Positions 17,497-26,839 are shown, counted from the first letter of the stretch. The stretch is DNA of 64,000 nt from Streptomyces sp. NBC_00440 (GCF_036014215.1 NZ_CP107921.1:2551501-2615500); one strand, 5' to 3'. Numbers and translations are program-made. Notes: a model not told the origin generated them from the letters alone.

Positions 17497-18834
17497 ATGG
17501 GCGTCGCGGGTTCCGCCCCCAGCCCCGGCAGGCCGGGGAGCGCCCCCGGGCCGGTGATGGACCGGGACGAGGTGGACCGTGCGCTGGCGCGGCTCGGCGC
17601 GGAGCACGAGGCCATCGAGACCTCGCTCCTCGCCCTGCAGGACCACGCCGGGCGCCGGCTCCTCGAAGGCGCCGAGCTGACGGGGGTCACCAAGGACCGC
17701 TGGGCCGCCACCGAGCAGTCGATCACCGTGCTCTGGTCGTACTTCGACGCGTACGCGAAGGCGCTGGAGGAGGCCCGTACGCTGCGGTCCCGGCGGCGCT
17801 GGCCCGGCCAGGAGGACCTGGCCGAGCTCACCGGTGTGCTGCGCGGCCGGGGCATCACCCTGGCGAGTACCGCCGCCCAGCTCCCGGCCGCCCTCACCGG
17901 GCCCGCAGGACTCACCGAGCGCTTCTCGCTCGAAGAGCTGGTGACCCGGATGAACGGGCTGTACGCGCAGTCGCTGGACATGATCGTGGCATCGGACTCG
18001 GTGTGGTCCGCGCTGCCCGCCCGGATCGACCTGCTCTCGGCGGAGCTGGCGCGCACCCGTTCGCTGGCGCACTCGGTCGGCGTGCGCCCCGGTGAGCACC
18101 CGGCGGGCGACGACCTGGAGTCGATCACCCAGGAGCTGGCCGCGCTGCGTGCCGAGGCGATATCCGACCCGCTGGCCTACTGGCTTCCCACACAGGGCAG
18201 TTCGGCCCCGGGCGGCGGACGGGCCGACACCGGGCGCTACGACCGTGCGGCCCGCGCCCTGGAGGAGATCCGCCGCGAGATCGACGCGGTACTCACCGTC
18301 CGCCAGGACGCCGAGCAGCGGCTGCTGCGGCTGCGGGACGTACTGACGCGCGCGGACCGCACACTCACCGAGGCCCGATCGGCGCGCGGTGAGGTGCTGG
18401 CGAAGATCGCCGCGTCCGAGGTGCCCGCGGTGAGCGGCCCTTCGACGGTGCTCCAGGAGCAGCTGCGGGCCGCCGCCGAGTACCGCAGGCACGCCCAGTG
18501 GCACCGGCTCTCCCCGCTCCTGGAATCCCTGGAACGGGAAGCCGATGACGAACTGCGGCGCGCCCGCGACTCGCTGTCCGCGGTGACCGCGCCGCTCGCC
18601 GTCCGCGCGGAGCTGCGGGGCCGGCTGGACGCGTACCGGGCGAAGGTCGCCCGGCACGGAATGGCGGAGGATCCCCTGCTGATCGAGCGGTACGACGCGG
18701 CCCGCAGAATGCTGTGGAGCGCGCCGTGCGATCTGCGCGTCGCCGAACAGGCGGTGCTCCGCTATCAGCAGGCCACGGCGGAGGTCCTCGTCCCGAGACA
18801 GGGCGGGCCCGCCGACCACAGGGGGAACGCGTGA
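17497..18834 (+). CDS. coiled-coil protein of the pknG locus
   Basis: This 445-residue protein is almost entirely helical and charged, with long heptad-like stretches (for example about residues 225-320, RAALEEI... RDVLTRADRTL) and no signal peptide or membrane segment. It lies between glnH and pknG, with 10 bp to the pknG start. The start ATG follows GGAGAGGTGATCG. I do not recognise a named family. By position it may be a scaffold or adaptor between the sensor proteins and the kinase; this is a guess from context. Confidence 0.75.
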   Translation: MGVAGSAPSPGRPGSAPGPVMDRDEVDRALARLGAEHEAIETSLLALQDHAGRRLLEGAELTGVTKDRWAATEQSITVLWSYFDAYAKALEEARTLRSRRRWPGQEDLAELTGVLRGRGITLASTAAQLPAALTGPAGLTERFSLEELVTRMNGLYAQSLDMIVASDSVWSALPARIDLLSAELARTRSLAHSVGVRPGEHPAGDDLESITQELAALRAEAISDPLAYWLPTQGSSAPGGGRADTGRYDRAARALEEIRREIDAVLTVRQDAEQRLLRLRDVLTRADRTLTEARSARGEVLAKIAASEVPAVSGPSTVLQEQLRAAAEYRRHAQWHRLSPLLESLEREADDELRRARDSLSAVTAPLAVRAELRGRLDAYRAKVARHGMAEDPLLIERYDAARRMLWSAPCDLRVAEQAVLRYQQATAEVLVPRQGGPADHRGNA

Positions 18835-18844
18835 GGGATGCGGG

Positions 18845-21550
18845 ATGAGCGAACAGCAGGCGTGCCAGCGGCCCGGGTGCGAGGGCAGCTATGAGGACAT
18901 GGGCGGCGGCGAGCTGTACTGCGGCACCTGCGGTCTGGCGCCGGTGGTGTCGCCCACCGGCCTGGTGAGTTCACCGCCGACCGGGATCGCCGGTGCCGGC
19001 CGCGGGAGCAACAGCGCGCGCTCCGCCAGCGCTTCGGTGCGCGGCGGCTCCGGTTCGTCGTCCCGTTCTGCCCGGTCGTCGTCCCCTTCTGCCCGGTCGT
19101 CATCCCGTTCTTCGACCTCGCGCAGGTCGGTCTCCGGGCGGCTCTCGCGCTCCGTGTCGGGACTGGGTTCGGGGCGTTCCGTCTCGGTGCGCAGCTCCGG
19201 GACTTCGGCGAGTTCGTCGGGCCGCAACCGGCTGGGCGCCGGTCTCGTGTCGATCCCCGATGTGCCGCGTCCCGATCCGCAGTCCGCGGTGATGGCCAAC
19301 CCCGAGGTACCGGAGCGGAAGCGGTTCTGCTCGCGTTCCGACTGCGGTGCCCAGGTGGGCCGTTCGCGCGGTGCGCGGGCCGGACGCACGGAGGGGTTCT
19401 GCACCAAGTGCGGCCACCCCTACTCGTTCGTACCGAAACTGAACACCGGCGACGTCGTGCACGGACAGTACGAGGTGATGGGCTGTCTGGCCCACGGCGG
19501 TCTGGGCTGGGTCTATCTCGCCGTCGACCGCGCCGTCTCCGACCGCTGGGTGGTACTCAAGGGCCTGCTGGACACAGGGGACCAGGACGCGATGGCCGCG
19601 GCGATCTCGGAGCGGCGCTTCCTCGCCGAGATCGAGCACTCCAACATCGTGCGCATCTACAACTTCGTGGAGCACCTCGACCAGCGGACCGGCTCCATGG
19701 ACGGCTACATCGTCATGGAGTACGTCGGCGGCAAGTCGCTCAAGGAGATCGCCAACGAGCGGCGCGGGCCGTCCGGCAGGCGCGACCCGCTGCCGGTGGA
19801 ACAGGCCTGTGCGTACGGGATCGAGGCCCTGGAGGCGCTCGGCCATCTGCACAGCCGGGCACTGCTGTACTGCGACTTCAAGGTCGACAACGCGATACAG
19901 CAGCAGGATCAGCTGAAGCTCATCGACATGGGCGCGGTGCGCAGGATGGACGACGACGAGTCGGCCATCTACGGCACGGTCGGCTACCAGGCGCCCGAGG
20001 TCGCCGAGGCCGGGCCGTCGGTCGCCTCCGACCTGTACACCGTGGCGCGCACCCTCGCGGTGCTGACCTTCGACTTCCAGGGCTACACGAACGTGTTCGC
20101 GGACAGCCTCCCCGACCCGGACAACATCGAGGTGTTCCGGCGGTACGAGTCGTTCTACCGGCTGCTCGTACGGGCCACGGACCCGGACCCTGCTCGCAGG
20201 TTCGCATCGGCGGCGGAGATGGCGGAGCAGCTCACCGGTGTGCTGCGGGAGGTCGTCGCCATCCAGACGGGACGGCCGCGGCCTTCGCTGTCGACGCTGT
20301 TCGGGCCCGAGGTGCGGGTCACCGACACCGCGCTCTTCGCCGAGCTGACCGGGGACGCGTCCCTGCTCGGCGCACGCGAACTTCCCGTCGGCCGCCGCGG
20401 AGCAAAGTCCATCCGGAGCAACCGGAGCAGCCCGAGCAACGGGGGCAGCAACCAGGTCTCCGTATCCGGCGGCCATGGCTCCGCGCCCGAAGCCGGGACC
20501 GGGGCCGGGGCCGTCACCGCCGTCGCGTATGAGCCCGCCCAGGCAGGCTTCCCCGCACAGCGCCAGGCGGAGCCGGCCGCGCCGTTGGCCGCCGGACCGG
20601 CGGCGGTCGCGTCCGGCCGGTACCTCGCCGAGTTCGAAGCAGGCGCCACCGCACTGGCGTTGCCCGTGCCGCGCATCGACCCGCACGACCCGAACGCCGG
20701 TCTCCTGGCGGGCCTGATGGCCGCGGCGCCCGGCGAGCTGATCACCGCGCTGGAATCCGCGCCCACCCCGTCGCTGGAGCGCAGTCTCCGCCAGGCGCGG
20801 GCCCTCCTCGACAGCCGGGACGCGTACCCCGCGGTCGAGATGATCACGGACCTGGAGACCGAGTACCCCCACGACTGGCGGGTCGTCTGGTACCGCGGAC
20901 TGGCCTCGCTCGTCACCGGCGACCGGGAGACGGCCGCGCTCTCCTTCGACGCGATCTACGACGCGTTCCCGGGTGAGCCCGCCCCGAAGCTGGCGCTCGG
21001 TGTCTGCGCGGAGGTGCTCGGCCAGCTGGACAACGCGGCGGAGTACTACCGCCTCGTGTGGACGACCGACCCCAGCTATGTCAGCGCGGCGTTCGGCCTC
21101 GCCCGGGTGCAGCTCGCGGCCGGTGACCGCACCGCGGCCGTGCACACCCTGGAGTCGGTCCCCGAGGCGTCGATCCACTACACGGCGGCGCGCGTCGCCG
21201 CGGTGCGCGCCCGGCTGCGCCGCCGTGTCCCGACCGACCCCCTGGTGGACGATCTGCGGTCGGCCGCGGACCAGGTGGCGGCGCTCCAGCAGTTCGGCCT
21301 CGACGCCGTGCGGCGGGAGCAGCTCACCACCGAAGTACTGGGCACCGCCCTGGACTGGGTACTCTCCGGAGGCCGGGGCGGCCAGGTGGTGCAGTCCACC
21401 ACCCTGCTCGGCAGTCCACTCGACGAGCGTGGCCTGCGCTTCGGACTCGAACGTTCGTACCGGGTACTCGCCCGGCTCGCCCAGCGCGGCGAGGAGAGGA
21501 TCGACCTGGTGGAGCGGGCCAACCGTTTCCGCCCCCGGACGTGGGTGTGA
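18845..21550 (+). CDS. pknG: PknG-type serine/threonine protein kinase
   Basis: The 901-residue kinase shows the PknG order. A zinc ribbon lies at residues 7-29 (CQRPGC...CGTCG). A long Ser/Arg-rich linker follows to about 130, then a rubredoxin-like pair (CSRSDCG...CTKCG) at about 160-195. The kinase domain lies at about 205-465 (glycine loop AHGGLGWVYLA, lysine in VVLKG, catalytic loop YCDFKVDN, DMG in place of DFG). The C-terminal TPR-like helical region lies at about 660-900. PknG kinases are cytosolic and phosphorylate FHA regulators of the 2-oxoglutarate dehydrogenase node. The first zinc ribbon and the Ser-rich linker are additions to the mycobacterial layout. Phosphatase, vWA and FHA genes follow. 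Confidence 0.92.
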   Translation: MSEQQACQRPGCEGSYEDMGGGELYCGTCGLAPVVSPTGLVSSPPTGIAGAGRGSNSARSASASVRGGSGSSSRSARSSSPSARSSSRSSTSRRSVSGRLSRSVSGLGSGRSVSVRSSGTSASSSGRNRLGAGLVSIPDVPRPDPQSAVMANPEVPERKRFCSRSDCGAQVGRSRGARAGRTEGFCTKCGHPYSFVPKLNTGDVVHGQYEVMGCLAHGGLGWVYLAVDRAVSDRWVVLKGLLDTGDQDAMAAAISERRFLAEIEHSNIVRIYNFVEHLDQRTGSMDGYIVMEYVGGKSLKEIANERRGPSGRRDPLPVEQACAYGIEALEALGHLHSRALLYCDFKVDNAIQQQDQLKLIDMGAVRRMDDDESAIYGTVGYQAPEVAEAGPSVASDLYTVARTLAVLTFDFQGYTNVFADSLPDPDNIEVFRRYESFYRLLVRATDPDPARRFASAAEMAEQLTGVLREVVAIQTGRPRPSLSTLFGPEVRVTDTALFAELTGDASLLGARELPVGRRGAKSIRSNRSSPSNGGSNQVSVSGGHGSAPEAGTGAGAVTAVAYEPAQAGFPAQRQAEPAAPLAAGPAAVASGRYLAEFEAGATALALPVPRIDPHDPNAGLLAGLMAAAPGELITALESAPTPSLERSLRQARALLDSRDAYPAVEMITDLETEYPHDWRVVWYRGLASLVTGDRETAALSFDAIYDAFPGEPAPKLALGVCAEVLGQLDNAAEYYRLVWTTDPSYVSAAFGLARVQLAAGDRTAAVHTLESVPEASIHYTAARVAAVRARLRRRVPTDPLVDDLRSAADQVAALQQFGLDAVRREQLTTEVLGTALDWVLSGGRGGQVVQSTTLLGSPLDERGLRFGLERSYRVLARLAQRGEERIDLVERANRFRPRTWV

Positions 21551-21554
21551 ATTG

Positions 21555-22922
21555 ATGTCCCAGACGAATCTGGCCACGTGCCCCAGCTGCCAGGAGCCGC
21601 TGGAGCCCGGCGACTTGTTCTGCGGCGCGTGCGGGTACGACCTGTCGGCGGCGCCCGAGCCGCAGGCCGGTCACCCGGCGAACGCCGACGGCGGCGCGAG
21701 TCCGACGGGTGCCCCGCACGCCACCTGGCCTGCCGCCGCCGACCAGGACAGCTCCGGCAGCCCCGCGCCCGTCCAGGCCGGGTCCGATCTGCCGGGTATC
21801 ACGTCGGACGGCGGTGAACTGCCCGCGGGCGTGCGGTTCGACGGCCCGCCGGCGCCCGAGGAGTACGCGCTGCCGGCCCCGGACCCCCGGGCCGCGGCCG
21901 CTGTGCCGCCCGCCCCGGCGGAGGGCACAGCCGAAGGAGCAGCACAGGTAGCAGCCCAGGGCACAGCGGAAGGCACAGCGCACGCCGCAGCGAAGGTCTG
22001 CGTCGCCTGCCGTACCGGCCGGATCGACGGCGACGGCTACTGCGAGAACTGCGGCCACGCCCAGCCGCGCGAACGTGACCACATGGAACAGGAGCTGGAC
22101 GCGGTGGCCGCGGTGAGCGACCGCGGATTGCGCCACCACCGCAACGAGGACGCGTTCGCGGTGTCCTCGGTGGGCCTGCCGGACGGTTCGGCCGCCACCG
22201 TGGCGATCGTCTGCGACGGGGTGTCGTCGGCGACCCGCCCCGACGAGGCATCAGCCGCTGCGGCAGCGGCGGCCAACGAGGCGCTGCTGACCTCCCTGCC
22301 GGCGGGCACCCACCCTCAACAGGCCCTGCACGAGGCGATCATCGCCGCGTCGGAGGCGGTCAACGCCCTGGCCAACGAGCCGGCCGGAGCCATGGAGCAC
22401 GACCGGCACCGCCATCAGAACGCCCCGGCCTGCACCCTGGTCGCCTCCATCACGGTGGGCGCCCTGCTCGTCGTCGGCTGGGTGGGCGACAGCCGGGTGT
22501 ACTGGGTGCCCGACGACCGCACCGCCCATCCGTCCCGGCTCACCGAGGACGACTCGTGGGCGGCGCAGATGGTAGCCAACGGCCTGATGGGCGAGGCACA
22601 GGCGTACGCGGACGAACGGGCCCACGCCATCACGGGCTGGCTCGGCGCGGACGCGTACGAACTGGAGCCGCACACGGCGTCCTTCGAACCGGACCGGCCG
22701 GGTGTGGTCGTGGTCTGCTCCGACGGCCTGTGGAACTACGCGGAGTCGGCCGAGCAGATGGCGCGGATCGTCCCGCCGGACGCGGCCACCCGGGCCCTGC
22801 ACAGCGCGCAGGTGCTCGTCGGACACGCGCTCGACGGCGGGGGCCACGACAACGTAACAGTGGCTGTCGTGCCGTTCCCCATGCCACCGCAGAGGGCAGG
22901 ATCCGGCCACGAGAAGGCGTGA
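21555..22922 (+). CDS. PP2C-family protein phosphatase with zinc ribbons
   Basis: The 455-residue protein opens with a zinc ribbon (CPSCQEPLEPGDLFCGACG, residues 8-26). An Ala/Pro linker leads to a second ribbon (CVACRTGRIDG...CENCG, about 150-170). A complete PP2C domain follows: RHHRNEDAF, VCDGVSS, VGWVGDSRVYW, VVVCSDGLWNY and GGHDNVTVAV supply the metal-binding aspartates. It starts 4 bp after pknG, so it is the obvious counter-enzyme of the kinase and would act on phospho-Ser/Thr in the cytosol. Paired zinc ribbons are shared with PknG and with the FHA protein of this locus. Confidence 0.9.
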   Translation: MSQTNLATCPSCQEPLEPGDLFCGACGYDLSAAPEPQAGHPANADGGASPTGAPHATWPAAADQDSSGSPAPVQAGSDLPGITSDGGELPAGVRFDGPPAPEEYALPAPDPRAAAAVPPAPAEGTAEGAAQVAAQGTAEGTAHAAAKVCVACRTGRIDGDGYCENCGHAQPRERDHMEQELDAVAAVSDRGLRHHRNEDAFAVSSVGLPDGSAATVAIVCDGVSSATRPDEASAAAAAAANEALLTSLPAGTHPQQALHEAIIAASEAVNALANEPAGAMEHDRHRHQNAPACTLVASITVGALLVVGWVGDSRVYWVPDDRTAHPSRLTEDDSWAAQMVANGLMGEAQAYADERAHAITGWLGADAYELEPHTASFEPDRPGVVVVCSDGLWNYAESAEQMARIVPPDAATRALHSAQVLVGHALDGGGHDNVTVAVVPFPMPPQRAGSGHEKA

Positions 22923-22997
22923 AGGCATGAAGGCCACTCGTTCCCGTTCTCGTTAACTTTGTTGACATTGCCGCGTTGTCGTCAAGGAGCCCGTCAG

Positions 22998-24371
22998 ATG
23001 GCCAACTTCTCCAAGTCCAACGTGCCGCAATTCTCCGTCGACGTGTACCAGAACGAGTTCCTGCCGGAGGGCGGGCGCGAGGTGAACGCGATCGTCACGG
23101 TCACCTCGACCGGGGGCGGAACCAGCGGCTCCGCACTCACCGGTGCGAGCTCCGGACCTGCACCGCTGCCGGGACAGGCGCCGGCTGCCGCAGTGGTGAT
23201 CATGGTGGACTGCTCGGGTTCGATGGACTACCCGCCGACGAAGATGCGCAACGCACGGGAGGCGACGGCGGCGGCGATCGGCGCACTGCGGGACGGCACC
23301 GCGTTCTCCGTGGTGGCGGGCACCCATGTGGCGAAGGACATCTACCCGGGCAACGGCCGGCTCGCCATCGCCGACCCGGCGACGCGCGCCCAGGCCAGGG
23401 AGGCGCTGCGCAAGCTGAGCGCCGGCGGGGGTACGGCGATCGGCACCTGGCTGCGCCTCGCCGACCGGCTGCTCAACACCGCGGACGAGGCGGGCGGCGG
23501 CGTACCGCAGATCCGGCACGGCATCCTGCTGACCGACGGCCGCAACGAACATGAGGCGCCGGAGGATCTGCGGGCTTCGCTGGATGCCGCGGCGGGCCGG
23601 TTCACCTGTGACGCGCGCGGGGTCGGTACGGACTGGGAGGTCAAGGAGGTCACCGGTATCGCGTCGGCGCTGCTCGGCACGGCCGACATCGTGGCCGACC
23701 CCTCAGGTCTTTCAGCGGACTTCACCCAGATGATGGAGAACGCGATGGGCAAGGAGGTCGCCGACGTCGCGCTGCGGCTCTGGACGCCGGTCGGCGTGGA
23801 GATCAAGTACGTCAAGCAAGTGGCGCCCAGCGTCGAGCAGTTGACGGATCGTCGTACCGAAGTCGGCCCACGCGCAGGGGACTACCCGACCGGCTCGTGG
23901 GGGGACGAGTCGCGCGACTACCACGTGTGCGTCCAGGTACCGCAGGCGGGTATCGGACAGGAGATGCTCGCCGCCCGGGTCTCGCTCGTCCTGCCCGACC
24001 CCTCGGGGGGTGCGCCGCAGACGCTTTCACAGGGCCTGGTGCGCGCGGTGTGGACGGACGACATGACCGCCTCGACCTCGATCAACCCGCAGGTCGCGCA
24101 CTACACGGGCCAGGCCGAACTGGCACAGGTCATCCAACAAGGCCTGGATGCCCGCAAGTCGGGCAATCTGGACGGAGCGACGGCGAAGCTCGGCCGCGCT
24201 GTCCAGCTTGCGGCGGCGTCGGGGAACGCGGACACTGCGAAACTGCTCGCGAAGGTGGTGGACGTCGTCGACGAAGCGACCGGTACTGTGCGACTGAAGG
24301 CAAAGGTGGCGGAGGCGGACGAGATGACCCTCGAAACCCGCTCCACCAAGACAGTTCGCGTCAAGAAGTAA
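22998..24371 (+). CDS. von Willebrand factor A domain protein
   Basis: The 457-residue protein begins MANFSKSNVPQFSV after CAAGGAGC. A vWA domain spans about residues 65-250, with an intact MIDAS metal motif DCSGS (residues about 76-80) and a later LLTDGRNEH strand. The C-terminal part carries beta-rich and helical segments ending in an Ala-rich region. Such proteins bind partners through a divalent metal. A 75-bp gap with TTGACA separates it from the phosphatase gene, so it may have its own promoter as well. No signal peptide, so it is probably cytosolic. Its role in the kinase locus is unknown. Confidence 0.85.
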   Translation: MANFSKSNVPQFSVDVYQNEFLPEGGREVNAIVTVTSTGGGTSGSALTGASSGPAPLPGQAPAAAVVIMVDCSGSMDYPPTKMRNAREATAAAIGALRDGTAFSVVAGTHVAKDIYPGNGRLAIADPATRAQAREALRKLSAGGGTAIGTWLRLADRLLNTADEAGGGVPQIRHGILLTDGRNEHEAPEDLRASLDAAAGRFTCDARGVGTDWEVKEVTGIASALLGTADIVADPSGLSADFTQMMENAMGKEVADVALRLWTPVGVEIKYVKQVAPSVEQLTDRRTEVGPRAGDYPTGSWGDESRDYHVCVQVPQAGIGQEMLAARVSLVLPDPSGGAPQTLSQGLVRAVWTDDMTASTSINPQVAHYTGQAELAQVIQQGLDARKSGNLDGATAKLGRAVQLAAASGNADTAKLLAKVVDVVDEATGTVRLKAKVAEADEMTLETRSTKTVRVKK

Positions 24372-24447
24372 TAGAAAAAGCACCATAAGCAGCAGAAGTG
24401 ACGTTTTGCGGCCTTCGGGCCGGATGAGGAGAGGGGGAAACGACTCC

Positions 24448-25755
24448 ATGCCGACCTGCCCGAACGGACACCAGTCGGGATCCGACGACTGGTGCGAGGT
24501 CTGCGGCCATCGCATGGGCGCCGTGCCGCCGCCTCCCCCGCCGCCCCCGCCGTACGCAGGCGGCGGCGCGCCCCAGCAGCCCCCGCCGGGCCGCAACCCG
24601 GCGGCCGGTTACGGCTACCCGCCGGAGGCCACCGCCCAGGCGGAGATCTGCCCGCAGTGCCGTACACCGCGCGAGGCCGGGGCGCCGTTCTGCGAGGAGT
24701 GCCGCTGGAACTTCCTCACCAACACCGCGACCTCGTACACGCCGGTGGCCCCGAATCTGCCGCCGGGACTCCAGTCCCAGCAGCAGCCGCCCAGGCCGCC
24801 GGACGCGTTCGACTACCAGAGCTCTCGGCCCTCGCAGATCAACCGTCCCGCCGAGCCGCTGTCGAACTCCCCGAGCGGCCGGCCGGTCCCGCCGCCTCCG
24901 CCGCCGCCCCCGGCGTACCAGCAGCAGTCCGCTCCGCCGCCGCCCTCGTTCGCGCAGCCGCCGAGAGCCCCGCAGGCCCCGCAGCCTGCCGAGCAGCCGA
25001 ACGCGGACGACTGGCTGCTCCCGCCGCCGTCCCAGGCCCAGCCGCAGGGACCGGGCCGGCCCGACTCCGGACAGCCACAAGGACCGGGCGGGCAAGGACC
25101 GGGCCAGCAGGGCCCCGGCCGGCAGGCGCCCCCGCAGCACCAGCCGCCGCAGCAGTTTCAGCCGCCCCATTCCCAGCCTCCGCAGCAGTCCCAACCGCCC
25201 CAGTCCCAACCGCCTCAGTCCCAACCGCCTCAGTCCCAGCCCCCGCAGCCGCACCACCAGCAGCAGCAGGGACCAGGCCAGCAGGCGCCCGGCCGGCCGA
25301 GTCACCCGGGTCAGCCCGGTCAGCAGGCCCCGGAGGCCCAGGCCCCGGCGGGCTGGTCGGCCACGATCGGCCCCGACCGTGAGTACTTCATGGCGATGAT
25401 GCAGCGCAGCGGCCCCGAGGCCACCGGGCTCAATCTGCCTGCCTACTCCCCCGAGCAGCGCCTTCCGCTCACCGGGAACCAGATCACCATCGGCCGCCGC
25501 AGACACTCCACGGGCGAGTCACCCGACATCGACCTGTCGGTGCCGCCCGAGGACCCGGGGGTGTCGCACCAGCACGCGGTCCTGGTCCAGCAGCCCGACG
25601 GATCCTGGGCGGTGGTCGACCAGAACTCGACCAACGGCACCACCGTCAACGGCGGCGAGGACCCGATCCAGCCCTACGTGCCGATCCCGCTCGAAGAGGG
25701 CGACCGGGTGCACGTCGGCGCCTGGACGACCATCAGGATCCACCGGGGGCAGTAG
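24448..25755 (+). CDS. FHA-domain protein with zinc ribbons and Pro/Gln linker
   Basis: The 435-residue protein has two N-terminal zinc ribbons (CPNGHQSGSDDWCEVCG at residues 3-19, CPQCRTPREAGAPFCEEC at about 70-87). A Pro/Gln-rich linker follows at about 105-310, with tandem SQPPQ repeats. The FHA domain at about 345-435 has GRR, the SHQHA loop and NSTNGT, residues that contact phosphothreonine. It likely reads a phosphorylated partner, perhaps PknG. Unlike GarA/OdhI it has no short N-terminal ETTS-type phosphorylation motif, so it is not a direct equivalent. The last 23 bp overlap the convergent methyltransferase gene. Confidence 0.9.
   Translation: MPTCPNGHQSGSDDWCEVCGHRMGAVPPPPPPPPPYAGGGAPQQPPPGRNPAAGYGYPPEATAQAEICPQCRTPREAGAPFCEECRWNFLTNTATSYTPVAPNLPPGLQSQQQPPRPPDAFDYQSSRPSQINRPAEPLSNSPSGRPVPPPPPPPPAYQQQSAPPPPSFAQPPRAPQAPQPAEQPNADDWLLPPPSQAQPQGPGRPDSGQPQGPGGQGPGQQGPGRQAPPQHQPPQQFQPPHSQPPQQSQPPQSQPPQSQPPQSQPPQPHHQQQQGPGQQAPGRPSHPGQPGQQAPEAQAPAGWSATIGPDREYFMAMMQRSGPEATGLNLPAYSPEQRLPLTGNQITIGRRRHSTGESPDIDLSVPPEDPGVSHQHAVLVQQPDGSWAVVDQNSTNGTTVNGGEDPIQPYVPIPLEEGDRVHVGAWTTIRIHRGQ
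25140..25260 (+). repeat. 12/15-bp repeats coding SQPPQ units
   Basis: Tandem copies of CAGTCCCAACCGCCT with small variants code for QSQPP repeats in the FHA protein linker. The copy number can change without loss of frame. Confidence 0.75.
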
Positions 25756-26719
25756 CCACCGGACGGTGAGCCGGGGGAACGAGCGGCCATGCGTACGGCC
25801 CTTCGGGGTCGTCCAGCCAGGCCCACTCGTGCTCCCCGCTCACCGTCACCCCGAACCGTTCCCGCTGCGGACGCCCCTCGCGCTCCCACAGGGAGTACGC
25901 CTCGACCGGATCGAGGCTGCCGCTCGTCAGGGTGAGCACGAAGCGGAACAGCGCGTCGTTCAGCACGCTGGGCGGCAGCCCGCCGCTGCGCAGCACCGGT
26001 TCGGCCCCCTCCGCACCACGCAGCGGTACGAAGTAGGCGGGCGTCTCCAGGAACCGCCCCTGCGCATGTCGCTCGTCCCGCACCCGCAGCACGATCAGCC
26101 CGGTCGCGAGCGGGGCGAGGATCCGCGCCCCCGGCCGGCACTGCGCGAGCCAGGCCCGCGGTACGGAGGGGAGCGCACACGTCACGATGATCGCGTCGAA
26201 GGGCGCCCGCGCGGGGCAGCCCAGCGCGCCGTCCCCGGTGACGACGGCGGGGGCGTAACCGGCGGCCGACAGATGGCTGCGCGCCGACTCGGTGATCTCC
26301 GGGTCGATGTCGACGGTCGTGACCAGGGAGTCGCCCAGCCGGTGGGCCAGCAGAGCCGCGTTGTACCCGCTGCCCGCCCCGATCTCCAGTACGGCGTCAC
26401 CGTCCCGCAGTCCGAGACCATCCAGCATCCGCGCCATCAGCGACGGCTGGCTGCTGGACGAGATCAGCTCGCCGTCCCGGATCCGGGTGGCCAGCGGCTG
26501 GTCGGTGTAGACGCCCTCCAGCCAGCGCCTGCGCCGCACGAGGTCCGGGTCCTCGCCCCACAGCCGCGCACGCCGCCCCACCCCGTCCACGAAGTAGTAG
26601 GGCACAAAGAGATGCCTCGGCACCTCGGCGAACGCGTCACGCCAGGCCGGATCCGCCAGTGCGCCGCTCTCCGCGATCTCCCGCACCAGCGCCGCCCGCA
26701 ATGCCTGGTCTGCGCCCAT
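25733..26719 (-). CDS. protein-L-isoaspartate O-methyltransferase-like
   Basis: The 328-residue SAM-dependent methyltransferase has motif I VLEIGAGSGYNAALLA at about residue 105, TVDIDPEI and the PCMT-type upstream signature (EVPRHLFVPYY, TDQPLATRI, SSSSQPSLMARML). Classical PCMT enzymes repair isoaspartyl residues and have about 210 residues. This one carries an extra C-terminal domain of about 110 residues, common in actinobacterial paralogues whose substrate is not settled. I start at the ATG of MGADQALR, since the upstream in-frame start at 26797 lies beyond an inverted repeat. Its 3' end overlaps the FHA gene. Confidence 0.85.
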   Translation of the reverse strand: MGADQALRAALVREIAESGALADPAWRDAFAEVPRHLFVPYYFVDGVGRRARLWGEDPDLVRRRRWLEGVYTDQPLATRIRDGELISSSSQPSLMARMLDGLGLRDGDAVLEIGAGSGYNAALLAHRLGDSLVTTVDIDPEITESARSHLSAAGYAPAVVTGDGALGCPARAPFDAIIVTCALPSVPRAWLAQCRPGARILAPLATGLIVLRVRDERHAQGRFLETPAYFVPLRGAEGAEPVLRSGGLPPSVLNDALFRFVLTLTSGSLDPVEAYSLWEREGRPQRERFGVTVSGEHEWAWLDDPEGPYAWPLVPPAHRPVATAPGGS

Positions 26720-26735
26720 ATCTCCACTCTGCTGC

Positions 26736-26832
26736 GTCCGCCGTCCCGGGGCGAACGCGACACGGCCGACCGGACAATGGCCCACGTTCCGGCCCACGTC
26801 CGGCCCGCGTCCGCCGCCCCGGGACGGCGGAC
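26736..26832. repeat. perfect 18-bp inverted repeat, 61-bp spacer
   Basis: The arms are GTCCGCCGTCCCGGGGCG (26736-26753) and its exact complement (26815-26832). They lie between the end of the secreted-protein gene and the methyltransferase start. The spacer itself has direct GGCCCACGTYCC copies. It could act as a terminator for the upstream gene, but the loop is very long for one. Confidence 0.75.
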
Positions 26833-26839
26833 ACGGTCC

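Noticed and set aside
16720..18819. Long minus-strand frame opposite glnH and the coiled-coil gene
   Set aside because: No motif and no ribosome-binding site; the plus-strand genes explain the composition.
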